The notes under the pieces were generated by a model. The model was not told where the DNA came from, searched no databases, and was given only the letters and a program-made list of their open reading frames with translations. A stretch of 64,000 nt of DNA from Bradyrhizobium lablabi. GTDB taxonomy: Bacteria > Pseudomonadota > Alphaproteobacteria > Rhizobiales > Xanthobacteraceae. The stretch covers positions 1 to 64,000 of the forward strand of contig NZ_JAFCLN010000014.1 of assembly GCF_018129385.1 (NCBI RefSeq), written 5' to 3'. Below are positions 1 through 8,608 of the stretch, piece by piece (the stretch's first letter is position 1; each line of letters starts with the position of its first letter). Made by a program: the position numbers and the translations under genes.

Positions 1-59
1 TGGACGCGCTTGTTCAGCAGACGACTGAGCAAGGGCGTACGGCGAAGTCGTGTGGTCCT

Positions 60-350
60 GGCGCCGCGACGCTGGCGCTAAGTCGGCGGCATATGCTGCC
101 GGCGATGGTGACAACAAGCCCGCTCACCAGGGAGAGCGCGATATAAGCCGTAAAGCCATTGCGCAGGGGATGTCGGAGTGTTCTCCGCTCACCTGTATGC
201 TCGTGTGCATCTTTTTGTTGCGCAAGCAGCGCACACGAGACCGCGGGTGCAGCGCGCACCCGGCATTCCCTGCGCCCTCTATCTTCGGAGGCGCGACGAA
301 TTTTGAAAGACTCGGGCGCGAATGGCGTCGCGAGATCGCGAACGCACATT
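60..350. repeat. dispersed Bradyrhizobium-type non-coding repeat
   Basis: Conceptual translations of this stretch (for example GAGNAGCALHPRSRV on the minus strand) match the kind of spurious peptide that recurs across Bradyrhizobium genomes, recalled from general knowledge. No ribosome binding site or domain supports a gene. I read it as a dispersed intergenic repeat; copy number needs a genome search. Confidence 0.45.
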
Positions 351-354
351 CAAT

Positions 355-493
355 CGTCATCCCCGCGAAGGCGGGGATCCAGTATTCCAGAGACACCAGT
401 GATAGAACTGAAGCGCCGCGGCGTACTGGATGCCCCGCCGGAGCCTGTCATTCGGCCGGCCGGAGGCCGGACCGAGTGGCGGGGCATGACGAC
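355..493. repeat. palindromic mosaic repeat, GTCATCCCCGC type
   Basis: The stretch opens with a hairpin (CCCCGC-GAAG-GCGGGG at 361-376) and ends in GGGGCATGACG, so its ends are inverted relative to each other. A related element with the same internal text (GATCCAGTA, GAGCCTGTCAT) lies at 28120-28255. This is a mobile-like intergenic repeat downstream of purC; no gene is visible in 1-578. Confidence 0.7.
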
Positions 494-578
494 CGTGGTT
501 GTCGCTTTGCTCCTGGCAATTACGGCGGTAGGCTTTGCGAAACCGCGCGCCAACGTTCGCGCCACGTCTTCGCCCGCC

Positions 579-1493
579 TCAAACCTTCAACTCACTCCCC
601 GTCACCCGCCGATACGCTTCGAGATACCGCTTGCTGGTCGCATCCACCACGCTCTGCGGCAGCGGCGGTGGCGGGGCGTCGCCGTTCCAGCGGCCGGCTT
701 TCCGCTCGGCGTCGAGATAGTCGCGCAGCGGCTGCTTGTCGAAACTCGGCTGCGGCTGGCCCGGCTTGTAGGCGTCGACGGCCCAGAAGCGCGAACTGTC
801 GGGCGTCATCACCTCGTCGATCAGAATGATGCGGTCGTCGCCGGCGCGGCCGAACTCGAACTTGGTGTCGGCGATGATGATGCCCTGCTCGCGGGCGATT
901 TTTTCGCCGAGCGTATAGACCGTGCGCGCCATCTGCTCGAGCTTGTGCCCGACCTCGTCTCCGACGATTTCACGCACGCGGTCGATCGTGATGTTCTCGT
1001 CATGGCCGGTCTCGGCCTTGGTAGCCGGGCTGAAGATGATGGGGTCGAGCTTTGCACTTTCCGTCAAGCCCGGTGCCAGCTCCTCCCCCGCCAGCGTCCC
1101 GCTCTCTGCATATTCCTTCCACGCCGAGCCGGAGATGTAGCCGCGGATCACGCATTCGATCGGAAACACGGTGGTGCGCTTGCACAGCATCGCGCGGCCA
1201 ACGATGTCGTCGCGATGCTGCGCGAGATCCGGCACTTCGGCGATGATCGCATCCGCATCGGCGCTGATCATGTGATGCGGCACCACGCCTTCGAGCCGCT
1301 TGAACCACCAGGCCGAAATCTGCGTCAGCACCGCGCCCTTCATCGGGATGGTTTCCGCCATCACGACATCGAAGGCGCTGATGCGGTCGGTGGTGAGCAG
1401 CAGCACGCGGTCTTCGCCAACGGCGTAGATGTCGCGGACCTTGCCGCGTCCGATACGGGGCAAGGGCAAATCGCTGGCGAGCATCGCGTTCAT
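579..1493 (-). CDS. purC: SAICAR synthase
   Basis: 304 aa. Phosphoribosylaminoimidazole-succinocarboxamide synthase joins aspartate to CAIR with ATP, a late step of cytosolic purine synthesis. The N-terminus carries the family signature (GRGKVRDIY, then DRISAFD) followed by the substrate-binding stretches CVIRGYISGSAWKEY and the late LIDEVMTPDSSRFW. The length fits the roughly 300-aa form of the enzyme common in proteobacteria. A second Met at residue 4 is possible as the start. It points away from the repeat at 355-493 and follows the pirin gene on the same strand after a 66-nt gap. Confidence 0.96.
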   Translation of the reverse strand: MNAMLASDLPLPRIGRGKVRDIYAVGEDRVLLLTTDRISAFDVVMAETIPMKGAVLTQISAWWFKRLEGVVPHHMISADADAIIAEVPDLAQHRDDIVGRAMLCKRTTVFPIECVIRGYISGSAWKEYAESGTLAGEELAPGLTESAKLDPIIFSPATKAETGHDENITIDRVREIVGDEVGHKLEQMARTVYTLGEKIAREQGIIIADTKFEFGRAGDDRIILIDEVMTPDSSRFWAVDAYKPGQPQPSFDKQPLRDYLDAERKAGRWNGDAPPPPLPQSVVDATSKRYLEAYRRVTGSELKV

Positions 1494-1559
1494 CAGGTCA
1501 TGCTTTCAACGGCTGTGCGCCCGCGGGCGCGCGCGACGGGGCAGGAGAGGGTGATTAGC

Positions 1560-2477
1560 TCACTCCGGCAGCGGAATGAACTCATGTTCCTGGGGAACCG
1601 CGGCAAAACGGCCGGTTTTCCAGTCCTGTTTGGCCTGTTCGATGCGTTCCTTGCTGGAGGAGACGAAATTCCACCAGATATGCCGCGGGCCCTCCAGCGC
1701 GTCGCCGCCCAGGAACATCATGCGCGTCGACCGAACCGCCTTCACGGTGATGCGGTCGCCCGGCCGGAAGATCAGCAGCTTTGGTCCCTCGTAACGCTCG
1801 TTCGCGATCTCGACTTCGCCGTCGACCAGGTAGATCGCGCGCTCTTCATGGTCCGCATCGAGCGGCACGCTGGTGCCCGCCTGCGCCGTCACTTCGGTGT
1901 AGAACCAGGGCGAAACCATGCTGACGGGCGATGTTACGCCGAAGGAGCTCCCTGCGATGATACGTGCCGTAAAGCCGCTCTCCTTCACCGTCGGAAGATT
2001 CTCGGCGGCATAGTGCTGGAACGACGGCGCGATCTCTTCCCTGCCGGCCGGCAGCGCGATCCAGCTTTGCAGCCCCAGCATTTTCTGGCCGTCGCGCCGC
2101 TGCACGTCGGGCGTCCGTTCCGAATGGGCGATGCCGCGGCCGGCCGTCATCAAATTCATCGCGCCGGGCTGGATCTCCTGGATGTTGCCTTCGCTGTCAC
2201 GGTGCATGATGCTGCCGTCGAACAGATAGGTGACGGTGGCGAGCCCGATATGCGGATGCGGCCGCACGTCCATGCCCCTGCCGGCCAGAAACTGCACCGG
2301 GCCGAAATGATCGAAAAAGATGAACGGCCCGACCATCTGCCGCTTGCCATGCGGCAGCGCGCGCCGCACCGCAAATCCGTCGCCGAGGTCGCGCGTGCGC
2401 GGCACGATGACGAGATCGAGCGCGTCGCAGGACATGGGATCGCCGAGCACGGGATCGTTGGAGGGTTGCCAGCTCAT
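1560..2477 (-). CDS. pirin family protein
   Basis: 305 aa from the Met preceded by an AAGGAG site; an open frame extends further upstream but only through the palindromic repeat. Pirins are bicupin, usually Fe(II)-binding proteins; some are quercetinases and others bind regulators. The N-terminal cupin motif is visible (FFDHFGP, then DVRPHPHIGLATVTYL and the HRDSEG/HSER region), giving the usual His/Glu metal ligands. The C-terminal half has the cupin-like MFLGGDALEGPRHIWWNFV that is typical of the family. It is probably cytosolic; the actual substrate cannot be told from sequence. Confidence 0.9.
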   Translation of the reverse strand: MSWQPSNDPVLGDPMSCDALDLVIVPRTRDLGDGFAVRRALPHGKRQMVGPFIFFDHFGPVQFLAGRGMDVRPHPHIGLATVTYLFDGSIMHRDSEGNIQEIQPGAMNLMTAGRGIAHSERTPDVQRRDGQKMLGLQSWIALPAGREEIAPSFQHYAAENLPTVKESGFTARIIAGSSFGVTSPVSMVSPWFYTEVTAQAGTSVPLDADHEERAIYLVDGEVEIANERYEGPKLLIFRPGDRITVKAVRSTRMMFLGGDALEGPRHIWWNFVSSSKERIEQAKQDWKTGRFAAVPQEHEFIPLPE

Positions 2478-2517
2478 GAGGAACTCCTTGCGTTTGGCCA
2501 GGATGATAGCAGAAATC

Positions 2518-2666
2518 GTCATTGCGAGCGACTTGTCCGCCGTAGCTCGAAGAGCGAAGGCGGAAGCGAAGCAATCCAGCTTTGCCGCACAAAGAAAGCT
2601 GGATTGCGTCGTCGCTCCAGCGCAAAATTGCTTCGCAATTTTTGTCGCGGGCTCCTCGCAATGACG
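2518..2666. repeat. palindromic mosaic repeat, GTCATTGCGAG type
   Basis: Begins GTCATTGCGAGCGAC and ends CTCGCAATGACGG, with internal inverted GCAATCCAGCTTT / AAAGCTGGATTGC arms. Same family as 29511-29628 and 31321-31408. It fills the gap between the divergent pirin and GNAT genes. Confidence 0.8.
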
Positions 2667-2704
2667 GCGGTAAGCAAGTGCAGTCGGGATGAAGGGCGAA
2701 AAGC

Positions 2705-3277
2705 ATGATCCCTCCATTGAAGAAGGGCGGCACGCTGCCGCAGCATGATTGGCCGGGGATCGAGACCGAACGTCTCATCCTCCGCCGATGGCGCGCCTCC
2801 GATATCGCCGCGAACACCGCGATGCTGTCAGATCCCGGCACCGCGCGCTTCATTGCCGCCGACGGCAAGCCGGTCGTCACCGAGCTCGCCGGATGGCGCA
2901 ATGCCGCCGTGATGACGGGACACTGGGCGCTGCATGGCTTCGGCATGTTCGCGGTCGAGGAGAAGGCGAGCGGCAGATATGTCGGCCGCGTCGGGCCGTG
3001 GTCGCCGCCGGGCTGGCCCGATTTCGAGGTCGGCTGGGGCATCGCAAAAGAGTTTCGCGGCAAGGGTTATGCGCTGGAGGCTGCGGTCGCCTCGATCGAC
3101 TGGGTGTTCGCCACCTTCGAAACCGATTACATGGTCCATTGCATCGAGGCGGAGAATGCGCCGTCGCAGAGCGTGGCGCGGCGGCTCGGGGCGAAGCTGG
3201 AAGGCGAGATCGATCTGTTCGGCCGTCTCGCCGGGCTATGGGTAACGCGGCGCGCGACGTGGAAGGGCAAAAACTGA
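2705..3277 (+). CDS. GNAT family N-acetyltransferase (RimJ/RimL type)
   Basis: 190 aa. The opening IETERLILRRWRASD and the later VGWGIAKEFRGKGYALEA are the substrate and acetyl-CoA loops of RimJ/RimL-like acetyltransferases (Acetyltransf_3). The end (NAPSQSVARRLGAKLEG) is also characteristic of the group. It likely acetylates an amino group on a protein or small molecule; the target is not readable. The gene diverges from the pirin gene across a repeat and converges on the MmgE/PrpD gene two bases downstream. The exact start is uncertain because the first residues lie just past the repeat. Confidence 0.85.
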   Translation: MIPPLKKGGTLPQHDWPGIETERLILRRWRASDIAANTAMLSDPGTARFIAADGKPVVTELAGWRNAAVMTGHWALHGFGMFAVEEKASGRYVGRVGPWSPPGWPDFEVGWGIAKEFRGKGYALEAAVASIDWVFATFETDYMVHCIEAENAPSQSVARRLGAKLEGEIDLFGRLAGLWVTRRATWKGKN

Positions 3278-3279
3278 AG

Positions 3280-4650
3280 CTATTGCCGTCCGAGCTGCGT
3301 GGCCTTCTCGACCCGGTCGAACCGTTCGAGCGACAGGATCGCATCGGCAAGCTGATCGGCGCGTCCGTTCAGCACCGGGCGGGCCAGCGTCAGAAATTTC
3401 TGCTGCATCGCTCGCGCGTCCGGGAACGAGTTCGGTTCGCCCGAGGGATCGGCATAGAGCCGCTCATGCACGCCGTCATCGGTGGTGATCGAGACGCGCG
3501 CGCCGAACGGATGGGTCCGGCCGATCTCGAGCCGGTCGTCCTGCACCACGTCGAACTTGTCGGCGAGCGCATCGACGGCCGCATCGCCAAGGCGCTCATA
3601 ATCGTCCCAGCCAAAGCTGCCCTGGTCGAGCGCGACGGCGCCGGTGAAGAACATCGAGAACTGTCCGCCGACGATCGAGCTCGGATGGCGTTTGGTGGCG
3701 GCGTCGCCCGTCAGCGTGATGCCGTTGCGGTGCAGACCGACCTCGACCCGCTTGATCTGGTCCGGTGTCAGATTGTGCTCGCGCCGCATCGCGATCAGCG
3801 CATCGAGCGCGGCGTGGGTGTAGCGGCAGCTCGGATACGGCTTCACGCCGATCTTCATGGTCTCGTAGATCTTGCCGAGCCCGGCGGTCGCCTTGTCGGG
3901 ATGCGCATCGTCGCTGTAGCCGACCAGCAGGCCGTGCTTGCCTTCGACGGATTGAGTCGAACCGATGAATTCATTGCGCGCCAGCGTTGCGGCGATCACG
4001 CCGTTCATGGCAGCGGCGCCGACCTGATAGCGCTTGTTCCAGGCGCCGTTGACCAAAAATTGCAGCGAGCCTGCGGCCTGGCTGCCGGAAACGCCGAACG
4101 CCGAGATGAGCTGCGCTTGCGAAAGCCCGAACAGTTTTCCGGCCGCCGCGGCGGCGCCATAGGTGCCCGCGGTCGCGGTCGGGTGAAATCCCTTTTTGTA
4201 ATGCGAGGTCGGGTCGAGTGCGTTGCCGAGCCGGCAGCAGACTTCATAGCCTGCAACGATGGCGGTCAGCACCTCACGGCCGGAGGCGCCAACCATCTCG
4301 CCGACCGCGAATGCGGCAGGCACCACCGGCGCGCTCGGATGCAGCGAGGAATCCGCATGCGTGTCGTCGAAATCGAGGGAATGGCCGAGCGCGCCGTTGA
4401 GCAGCGCCGCCACCGCCGGCGTCCAGGTCTTGCTGTCGCCGAATACGGTGGATTCACCCTTGCCGTCGAGCGCCAGCGCTTCCAGCATTTTCAGCAACGA
4501 GGGAGTGGATTCCGCATCCCGCCTTGCCCGGATCGCGCTGCCGAGGAAGTCGAGCGTCAGCACCTTGGCGCGCTCCAGGACCTCCGGCGGAATGTCCTCG
4601 AATTTCAGGTCGGCGACATAGGCTGCGAGCGTTGCGGTTTCGTTGGCCAT
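3280..4650 (-). CDS. MmgE/PrpD family protein
   Basis: 456 aa starting at MANETATLAAYV; 17 further in-frame residues upstream look unconserved. The family includes 2-methylcitrate dehydratase, cis-aconitate decarboxylase and related hydro-lyases or isomerases. Family features visible are LDFLGSAIRARRDAE near the N-terminus, LGHSLDFDDTHADSSLHPSAPVVPAA around residue 95 (active-site region) and KPYPSCRYTHAALDA in the middle. There is no prp operon nearby, so methylcitrate need not be the substrate. Convergent with the GNAT gene. Confidence 0.88.
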   Translation of the reverse strand: MANETATLAAYVADLKFEDIPPEVLERAKVLTLDFLGSAIRARRDAESTPSLLKMLEALALDGKGESTVFGDSKTWTPAVAALLNGALGHSLDFDDTHADSSLHPSAPVVPAAFAVGEMVGASGREVLTAIVAGYEVCCRLGNALDPTSHYKKGFHPTATAGTYGAAAAAGKLFGLSQAQLISAFGVSGSQAAGSLQFLVNGAWNKRYQVGAAAMNGVIAATLARNEFIGSTQSVEGKHGLLVGYSDDAHPDKATAGLGKIYETMKIGVKPYPSCRYTHAALDALIAMRREHNLTPDQIKRVEVGLHRNGITLTGDAATKRHPSSIVGGQFSMFFTGAVALDQGSFGWDDYERLGDAAVDALADKFDVVQDDRLEIGRTHPFGARVSITTDDGVHERLYADPSGEPNSFPDARAMQQKFLTLARPVLNGRADQLADAILSLERFDRVEKATQLGRQ

Positions 4651-4772
4651 CGTGTTTCCTCGTTTGGCGCGCAAGTTAGGCGGCCTGATTTCTCCTTTCA
4701 AGCCGCCTCCCGGCCGCGGGTATCAGCTATGCTGGCCCTCACTTACCAAGCGCTTCGGTCGGCCAATTCTGG

Positions 4773-5906
4773 ATGCGGCACATGATGGCTCTCTCCAAGC
4801 GCACGCTTGGCTCGCTCCGGGCCCGGAAGACGCAACTGGCGCTCGCGATCCGGATCGCCGTTGCGGCGGTCGCTGCCTATATGATCGCGGTCGCGCTGCA
4901 TTTGATGCTGCCGCTATGGGCCGTGCTGACATCGCTGATCGTCACCCAGATGAGCGTCGGGCGTTCGCTGAAGGCGACCCGCGACTATATGCTCGGTACG
5001 ATCGGTGGTGCGATCTACGGCGGCGCCATCGCGGTCCTGATCCCGCATTCCGGCGAGGGCGGTTTGCTGGCGCTGCTGGTGCTGGCGGTCACACCGCTGG
5101 CTTTCATCGCGGCCATCAATCCCAGCCTGAGTTCCGCCACCGTCACGGCCGTGATCGTGCTGCTGCTGCCGGCCATGCACCAGTCCAATCCGCTGGATTC
5201 AGCCATCGATCGGGTCATGGAGGTCACCGTCGGCGCGTTGACCGGGCTTGCCGTTTCCTTCCTGGTGCTGCCATCGCGGGCCGTCAGCCAGATCCGCGTC
5301 AATGCGGCGCGACTGCTGGAATTGATTGCGGACGCCTTTGTCGAATTGCTGGCGGGCCTGACGCGTGGCCGCGACAATGACGCCCTGCATCGTATCCAGG
5401 ACGGTATCGGCACGGCGCTGGTCGGACTGAACGCAACCGGCGCTGAAGCGGAACGGGAACGCGCCGCGCATCTGTCGTCAGGACCGGACACCGGTCCATT
5501 GCTGCGGACGATCCTGCGCCTGCGCCACGACGTCGTGATGATCGGGCGTGCGACCGTGGTGCCGTTGCCCCTGGATGTGCAGGTGCGGCTTGCCGGTCCC
5601 TTGTCCGAGGTCAGCAAGGCGATCGCCCACTATATGCGCGCGGTGGCGGCTGCCTTGCGTGCGGGTGCCGGCGCGCCGGCAATTGCGCCGGTCCATGCGG
5701 CCCTGGAACGCTATGCCGGCGAGGTGGCGGCGGTGCGTAGCGAGGGCCTGATCCGCGGGCAGCCGGGCGAAGTAGCCGAGCGCTTCTTCGCGCTCGGATT
5801 CTCGCTCGAGCAGATGCGCCAGAATTTGTGCGATCTCGATCGCTGCGCCGTGGAATGGTCCGAAGTGCCACGGACCACAGCGGGTACAGAGGATCAATCG
5901 ACGTAG
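4773..5906 (+). CDS. FUSC family inner-membrane protein (aromatic acid exporter-like)
   Basis: 377 aa. The first ~165 residues hold about six hydrophobic segments with the FUSC/ArAE pattern (LTSLIVTQMSVGRSLKATRDYMLGT), followed by a soluble helical region of ~200 residues. Relatives include fusaric acid resistance proteins and YccS-like permeases that export aromatic acids. This one is half the length of the classic 700-aa exporters and so has a single transmembrane block. Alternative Met starts exist at residues 4 and 5. It is monocistronic between two minus-strand genes. Confidence 0.8.
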   Translation: MRHMMALSKRTLGSLRARKTQLALAIRIAVAAVAAYMIAVALHLMLPLWAVLTSLIVTQMSVGRSLKATRDYMLGTIGGAIYGGAIAVLIPHSGEGGLLALLVLAVTPLAFIAAINPSLSSATVTAVIVLLLPAMHQSNPLDSAIDRVMEVTVGALTGLAVSFLVLPSRAVSQIRVNAARLLELIADAFVELLAGLTRGRDNDALHRIQDGIGTALVGLNATGAEAERERAAHLSSGPDTGPLLRTILRLRHDVVMIGRATVVPLPLDVQVRLAGPLSEVSKAIAHYMRAVAAALRAGAGAPAIAPVHAALERYAGEVAAVRSEGLIRGQPGEVAERFFALGFSLEQMRQNLCDLDRCAVEWSEVPRTTAGTEDQST

Positions 5907-5966
5907 ACGGCGGGCAAGCTCAATATTGCCGCCCGCCGCCTCGATTTCAGGACAGGCCAACTGTCT

Positions 5967-6551
5967 TCACAGCTTGCGAATGTCGAGCCAGTAGACCGGT
6001 GCGGAATTCCTCCTGGCCTCCTCCATGAGATGCTTCGTTCCGCCGGGGCCGTCGCCGCCCTCGCCGTTCCAGAGGCAGATGAAGATCAACTTCGCGGGCC
6101 CGAAGCGCATGGCGCGCTCCAGCATCCAGAGATTATTGCGCTCGTACGGATCGGCGCCGGAAGGCAGCGGGCCGAGCTCATCGGGCGCAACATGCAATAT
6201 GCTCCTGCTCCTGGCCTTGAGAAAACGGCTGCGCCAGCCGGCATTGGCGAAATCGACGGAATCAGCCAGAAAGGTGTTCTCGTCGAAACCAATATACATT
6301 TCGAGCGCCGTGCCGCGCGCGAGGCAAGCCTCGGCGAACAGCAGGTCGCCTCCGCAAGCCCCGCCGCAGATCGCCAGATCGTTCGGGCCGGCGGATACAT
6401 CGGCGGTGTCGAGCAGCGCAGCAATTGCATCCGCCACGCTGCCTTCCTTGCCCGCCGGAAACCGCGGCTCCCTGCGATCGGCAGCATCGATCATGTGGCC
6501 GCTGAACAGCAGCACATGGCGGGGTGGGTTCGCCTTGTCCTTCGAACTCAC
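5967..6551 (-). CDS. SLOG/LOG-like Rossmann protein of unknown role
   Basis: 194 aa. The sequence opens RHVLLFSGHMID and has a glycine-rich CGGACGGDLLFAEACL near residue 65, a nucleotide-loop pattern like that of the DprA/LOG (SLOG) Rossmann fold. The C-terminal part reads PYERNNLWMLE then FICLWNGEGGDGPGG. Similar modules occur at the C-terminus of TPR- or cyclase-containing proteins in Rhizobiales (from memory); here the module stands alone. SLOG proteins are thought to bind or process nucleotide-derived ligands. Function is unknown and the fold assignment is inference. Confidence 0.5.
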   Translation of the reverse strand: MSSKDKANPPRHVLLFSGHMIDAADRREPRFPAGKEGSVADAIAALLDTADVSAGPNDLAICGGACGGDLLFAEACLARGTALEMYIGFDENTFLADSVDFANAGWRSRFLKARSRSILHVAPDELGPLPSGADPYERNNLWMLERAMRFGPAKLIFICLWNGEGGDGPGGTKHLMEEARRNSAPVYWLDIRKL

Positions 6552-6657
6552 ATCAACCTCCAGCGGCTGTGCTGTTCCGCCCGTATCGTAGGCAGGCTAG
6601 ATGAAATTTTGCTGCACGCCTAGGTTGGCGGCTTCCGGAATGGATCGCTTCTCGCGG

Positions 6658-7140
6658 CTATGCCGCGATCTGGCGCATCATGGCCCGGACGATCAGTCGG
6701 TGAAACGGCAGGATGATCGCCAGATAGGCTCGTCCAAGCCGGTTGTGGGTCAGCACCAGCGTGGTTGCGGTGATGGTCTGTAGGCTGCCCGCGCGCGCGA
6801 CATCGACCACGACGCGAAAATCGAGGTGGCGGTCGTTGAAGCCGGCGACCAGACGCTGCGGCGTCTCGCTGACGACGGGAAAGATGCCGATCATGTCCCG
6901 TGTCGCCCCTGGTCCGGCCTCGCCCGCGCCCGATGTTTTCAGGCCGAACGGCGTGACCAGAATGTTTCGTAGTACCAACAGCGCGCGGGCCCAGCGCGGC
7001 TGCCGCCCGATCGTCCGCTCGGCGGCGCGGCGCGCATCGAACGCCGCGTGGTCGACGGCGATACGCCAGGCGTCGGCGAATTGCGCACCGGGTAGCAGTG
7101 CGCCCAAATCGATGTCGGGCTCGATCTCATCGACCTTCAT
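6658..7140 (-). CDS. DUF2867 domain-containing protein
   Basis: 160 aa from MKVDEIEPD. The central FNDRHLDFRVVVDV and TTLVLTHNRLGRAYLAIILPFHRLIVR match the DUF2867 pattern (SRPBCC-like, often fused to NAD-dependent epimerases). Its start overlaps the 3' end of the MATE gene by 14 nt, so the two are probably co-transcribed and translationally coupled. The biochemical role of the family is unknown. Confidence 0.75.
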   Translation of the reverse strand: MKVDEIEPDIDLGALLPGAQFADAWRIAVDHAAFDARRAAERTIGRQPRWARALLVLRNILVTPFGLKTSGAGEAGPGATRDMIGIFPVVSETPQRLVAGFNDRHLDFRVVVDVARAGSLQTITATTLVLTHNRLGRAYLAIILPFHRLIVRAMMRQIAA

Positions 7141-8548
7141 GGATTGCCATTCGCTTCGACAGCAGATCGAACCGCCACACCAGCAGCGCGGCATAGACGG
7201 CGGTGCCGATGGAAAGACCGATCCAGACGCCGCGCGCGCCGAGCGGCGTCGAAAAGGCCAGCCACCAGGCGCTGGCAAATCCGATCAGCCAGTAGCTGAC
7301 CACGGCGAACAGGAGCGGCACCCGCGTATCGTTCATGCCGCGCAGCGCACCGGCCGCGATGGTCTGGATTCCATCGGCGATGAAGAAGGTGGCGCCGATC
7401 ACGAGCAGCGTCTCGACGAGGCTGATGGCCGCGCCCGCGCCGTCGGCAGCCGCACCGAAAAACAGATGCGCAATCCCGTCGCGGCTTGCGATCACCGCGA
7501 GTGTCAGCGCTGCCACCAGAGCAATGCCGAGCAGGATGGCGACAAATCCGGCGCGCCTGACGCCGTCGGCGTCGTTGCGTCCGACCGCGTGACCGACGCG
7601 CACCGTTGCCGCCATGCTGATGCCAAGCGGCACCATGAACAGGATGGCGGTGACCTGGAGCGCGATCTGGTGGGCGGCGAGCGCGGTGGTGCTGATCACG
7701 CCCATCAGCAGCCCGGCGGCGCCGAACAGGCCGTACTCCAGCAGGAGCGAGATCGAGATCGGCGCGCCGACGATGACGAGTTTTCGCATCAGGCTCCAGT
7801 CGATCCGCCAGATGCGGCCGAACGCGTGATATTTCCGGAACGGCCGCCGCCGGATCACGAACCACAGCGCCGCCAGCACCGAGCCGACATTGACGAGGGA
7901 GGTGGCGAGCCCTGCGCCGAACAGTTCGAGCCGCGGCAGACCCCACGCGCCGTGGATCAACAGATACACCAGCACGCCATTGGCCGGGATTGCCGCCAGC
8001 GTGATCCACAGGACAGGCTCCGGGCGATTGACCGCGCCCATGAAGCCGCGGATCGCAATGAACCACAGCGCCGGCGCGATGCCCCACGCCAGCCCGAACA
8101 GGTATTGCTGTGCCAGATGCACGCTGGCCGGCGCCTGGCCGAGCGCCAGCAGGATCTGCTCGCCGCGCAGCGGGAACGCCAGCATCGGCAGCGAGATCAA
8201 AAGTGCCGCCCACAATCCGACACGCAGCGCGCGCCGCACCATCCGCGGGTTGCGCGCGCCGAACGCCTGCGCCGCCAGCGGCGACACGGCCGAAACCAGC
8301 CCCATGCCGACCGTGAAACTGACGAAATACACCGTCGAGGCCAGCGCCGCAGCTGCCACCGCCTGATCGCCCAGCCGTCCGACCAGCGCAAGGTCGGTCG
8401 TCATCATCGCGATCTGCCCGAGCTGGGTAAGCGCCATCGGCAAAGCGAGCCGCAGCGTCTCGCGCAGCTCGATGGCAACATGATTGCCGGGTGTTGCCCT
8501 TGCGGACCGGTCGATCGACGCCGGTTCGACTTTGTCGAGAGAAGTCAT
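7127..8548 (-). CDS. MATE family efflux transporter
   Basis: 473 aa, twelve predicted membrane segments in two homologous halves, each opening with a MATE-type helix (LALPMALTQLGQIAMMTTDLALVGRLG; LVIVGAPISISLLLEYGLFG). NorM-like pumps export cationic drugs and metabolites using Na+ or H+ gradients. Conserved pieces include ALASTVYFVSFTVGMGLVSAVSPLAAQAFGA. It lies downstream of murA on the same strand and overlaps the DUF2867 gene. Substrate unknown. Confidence 0.9.
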   Translation of the reverse strand: MTSLDKVEPASIDRSARATPGNHVAIELRETLRLALPMALTQLGQIAMMTTDLALVGRLGDQAVAAAALASTVYFVSFTVGMGLVSAVSPLAAQAFGARNPRMVRRALRVGLWAALLISLPMLAFPLRGEQILLALGQAPASVHLAQQYLFGLAWGIAPALWFIAIRGFMGAVNRPEPVLWITLAAIPANGVLVYLLIHGAWGLPRLELFGAGLATSLVNVGSVLAALWFVIRRRPFRKYHAFGRIWRIDWSLMRKLVIVGAPISISLLLEYGLFGAAGLLMGVISTTALAAHQIALQVTAILFMVPLGISMAATVRVGHAVGRNDADGVRRAGFVAILLGIALVAALTLAVIASRDGIAHLFFGAAADGAGAAISLVETLLVIGATFFIADGIQTIAAGALRGMNDTRVPLLFAVVSYWLIGFASAWWLAFSTPLGARGVWIGLSIGTAVYAALLVWRFDLLSKRMAIHEGR

Positions 8549-8608
8549 GGAGGCACACTAGCATCGGCATAGGCCGAAAAGTTGGCTGTCGTCGCGACGC
8601 CTTCGCGC

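Noticed and set aside
159..2708. 849-codon open frame on the plus strand
   Set aside because: Antisense shadow of purC and the pirin gene; no domain and it crosses two palindromic repeats.
6743..8572. 609-codon open frame on the plus strand
   Set aside because: Antisense of the MATE gene, Arg/Asp/His-rich with no recognisable domain.
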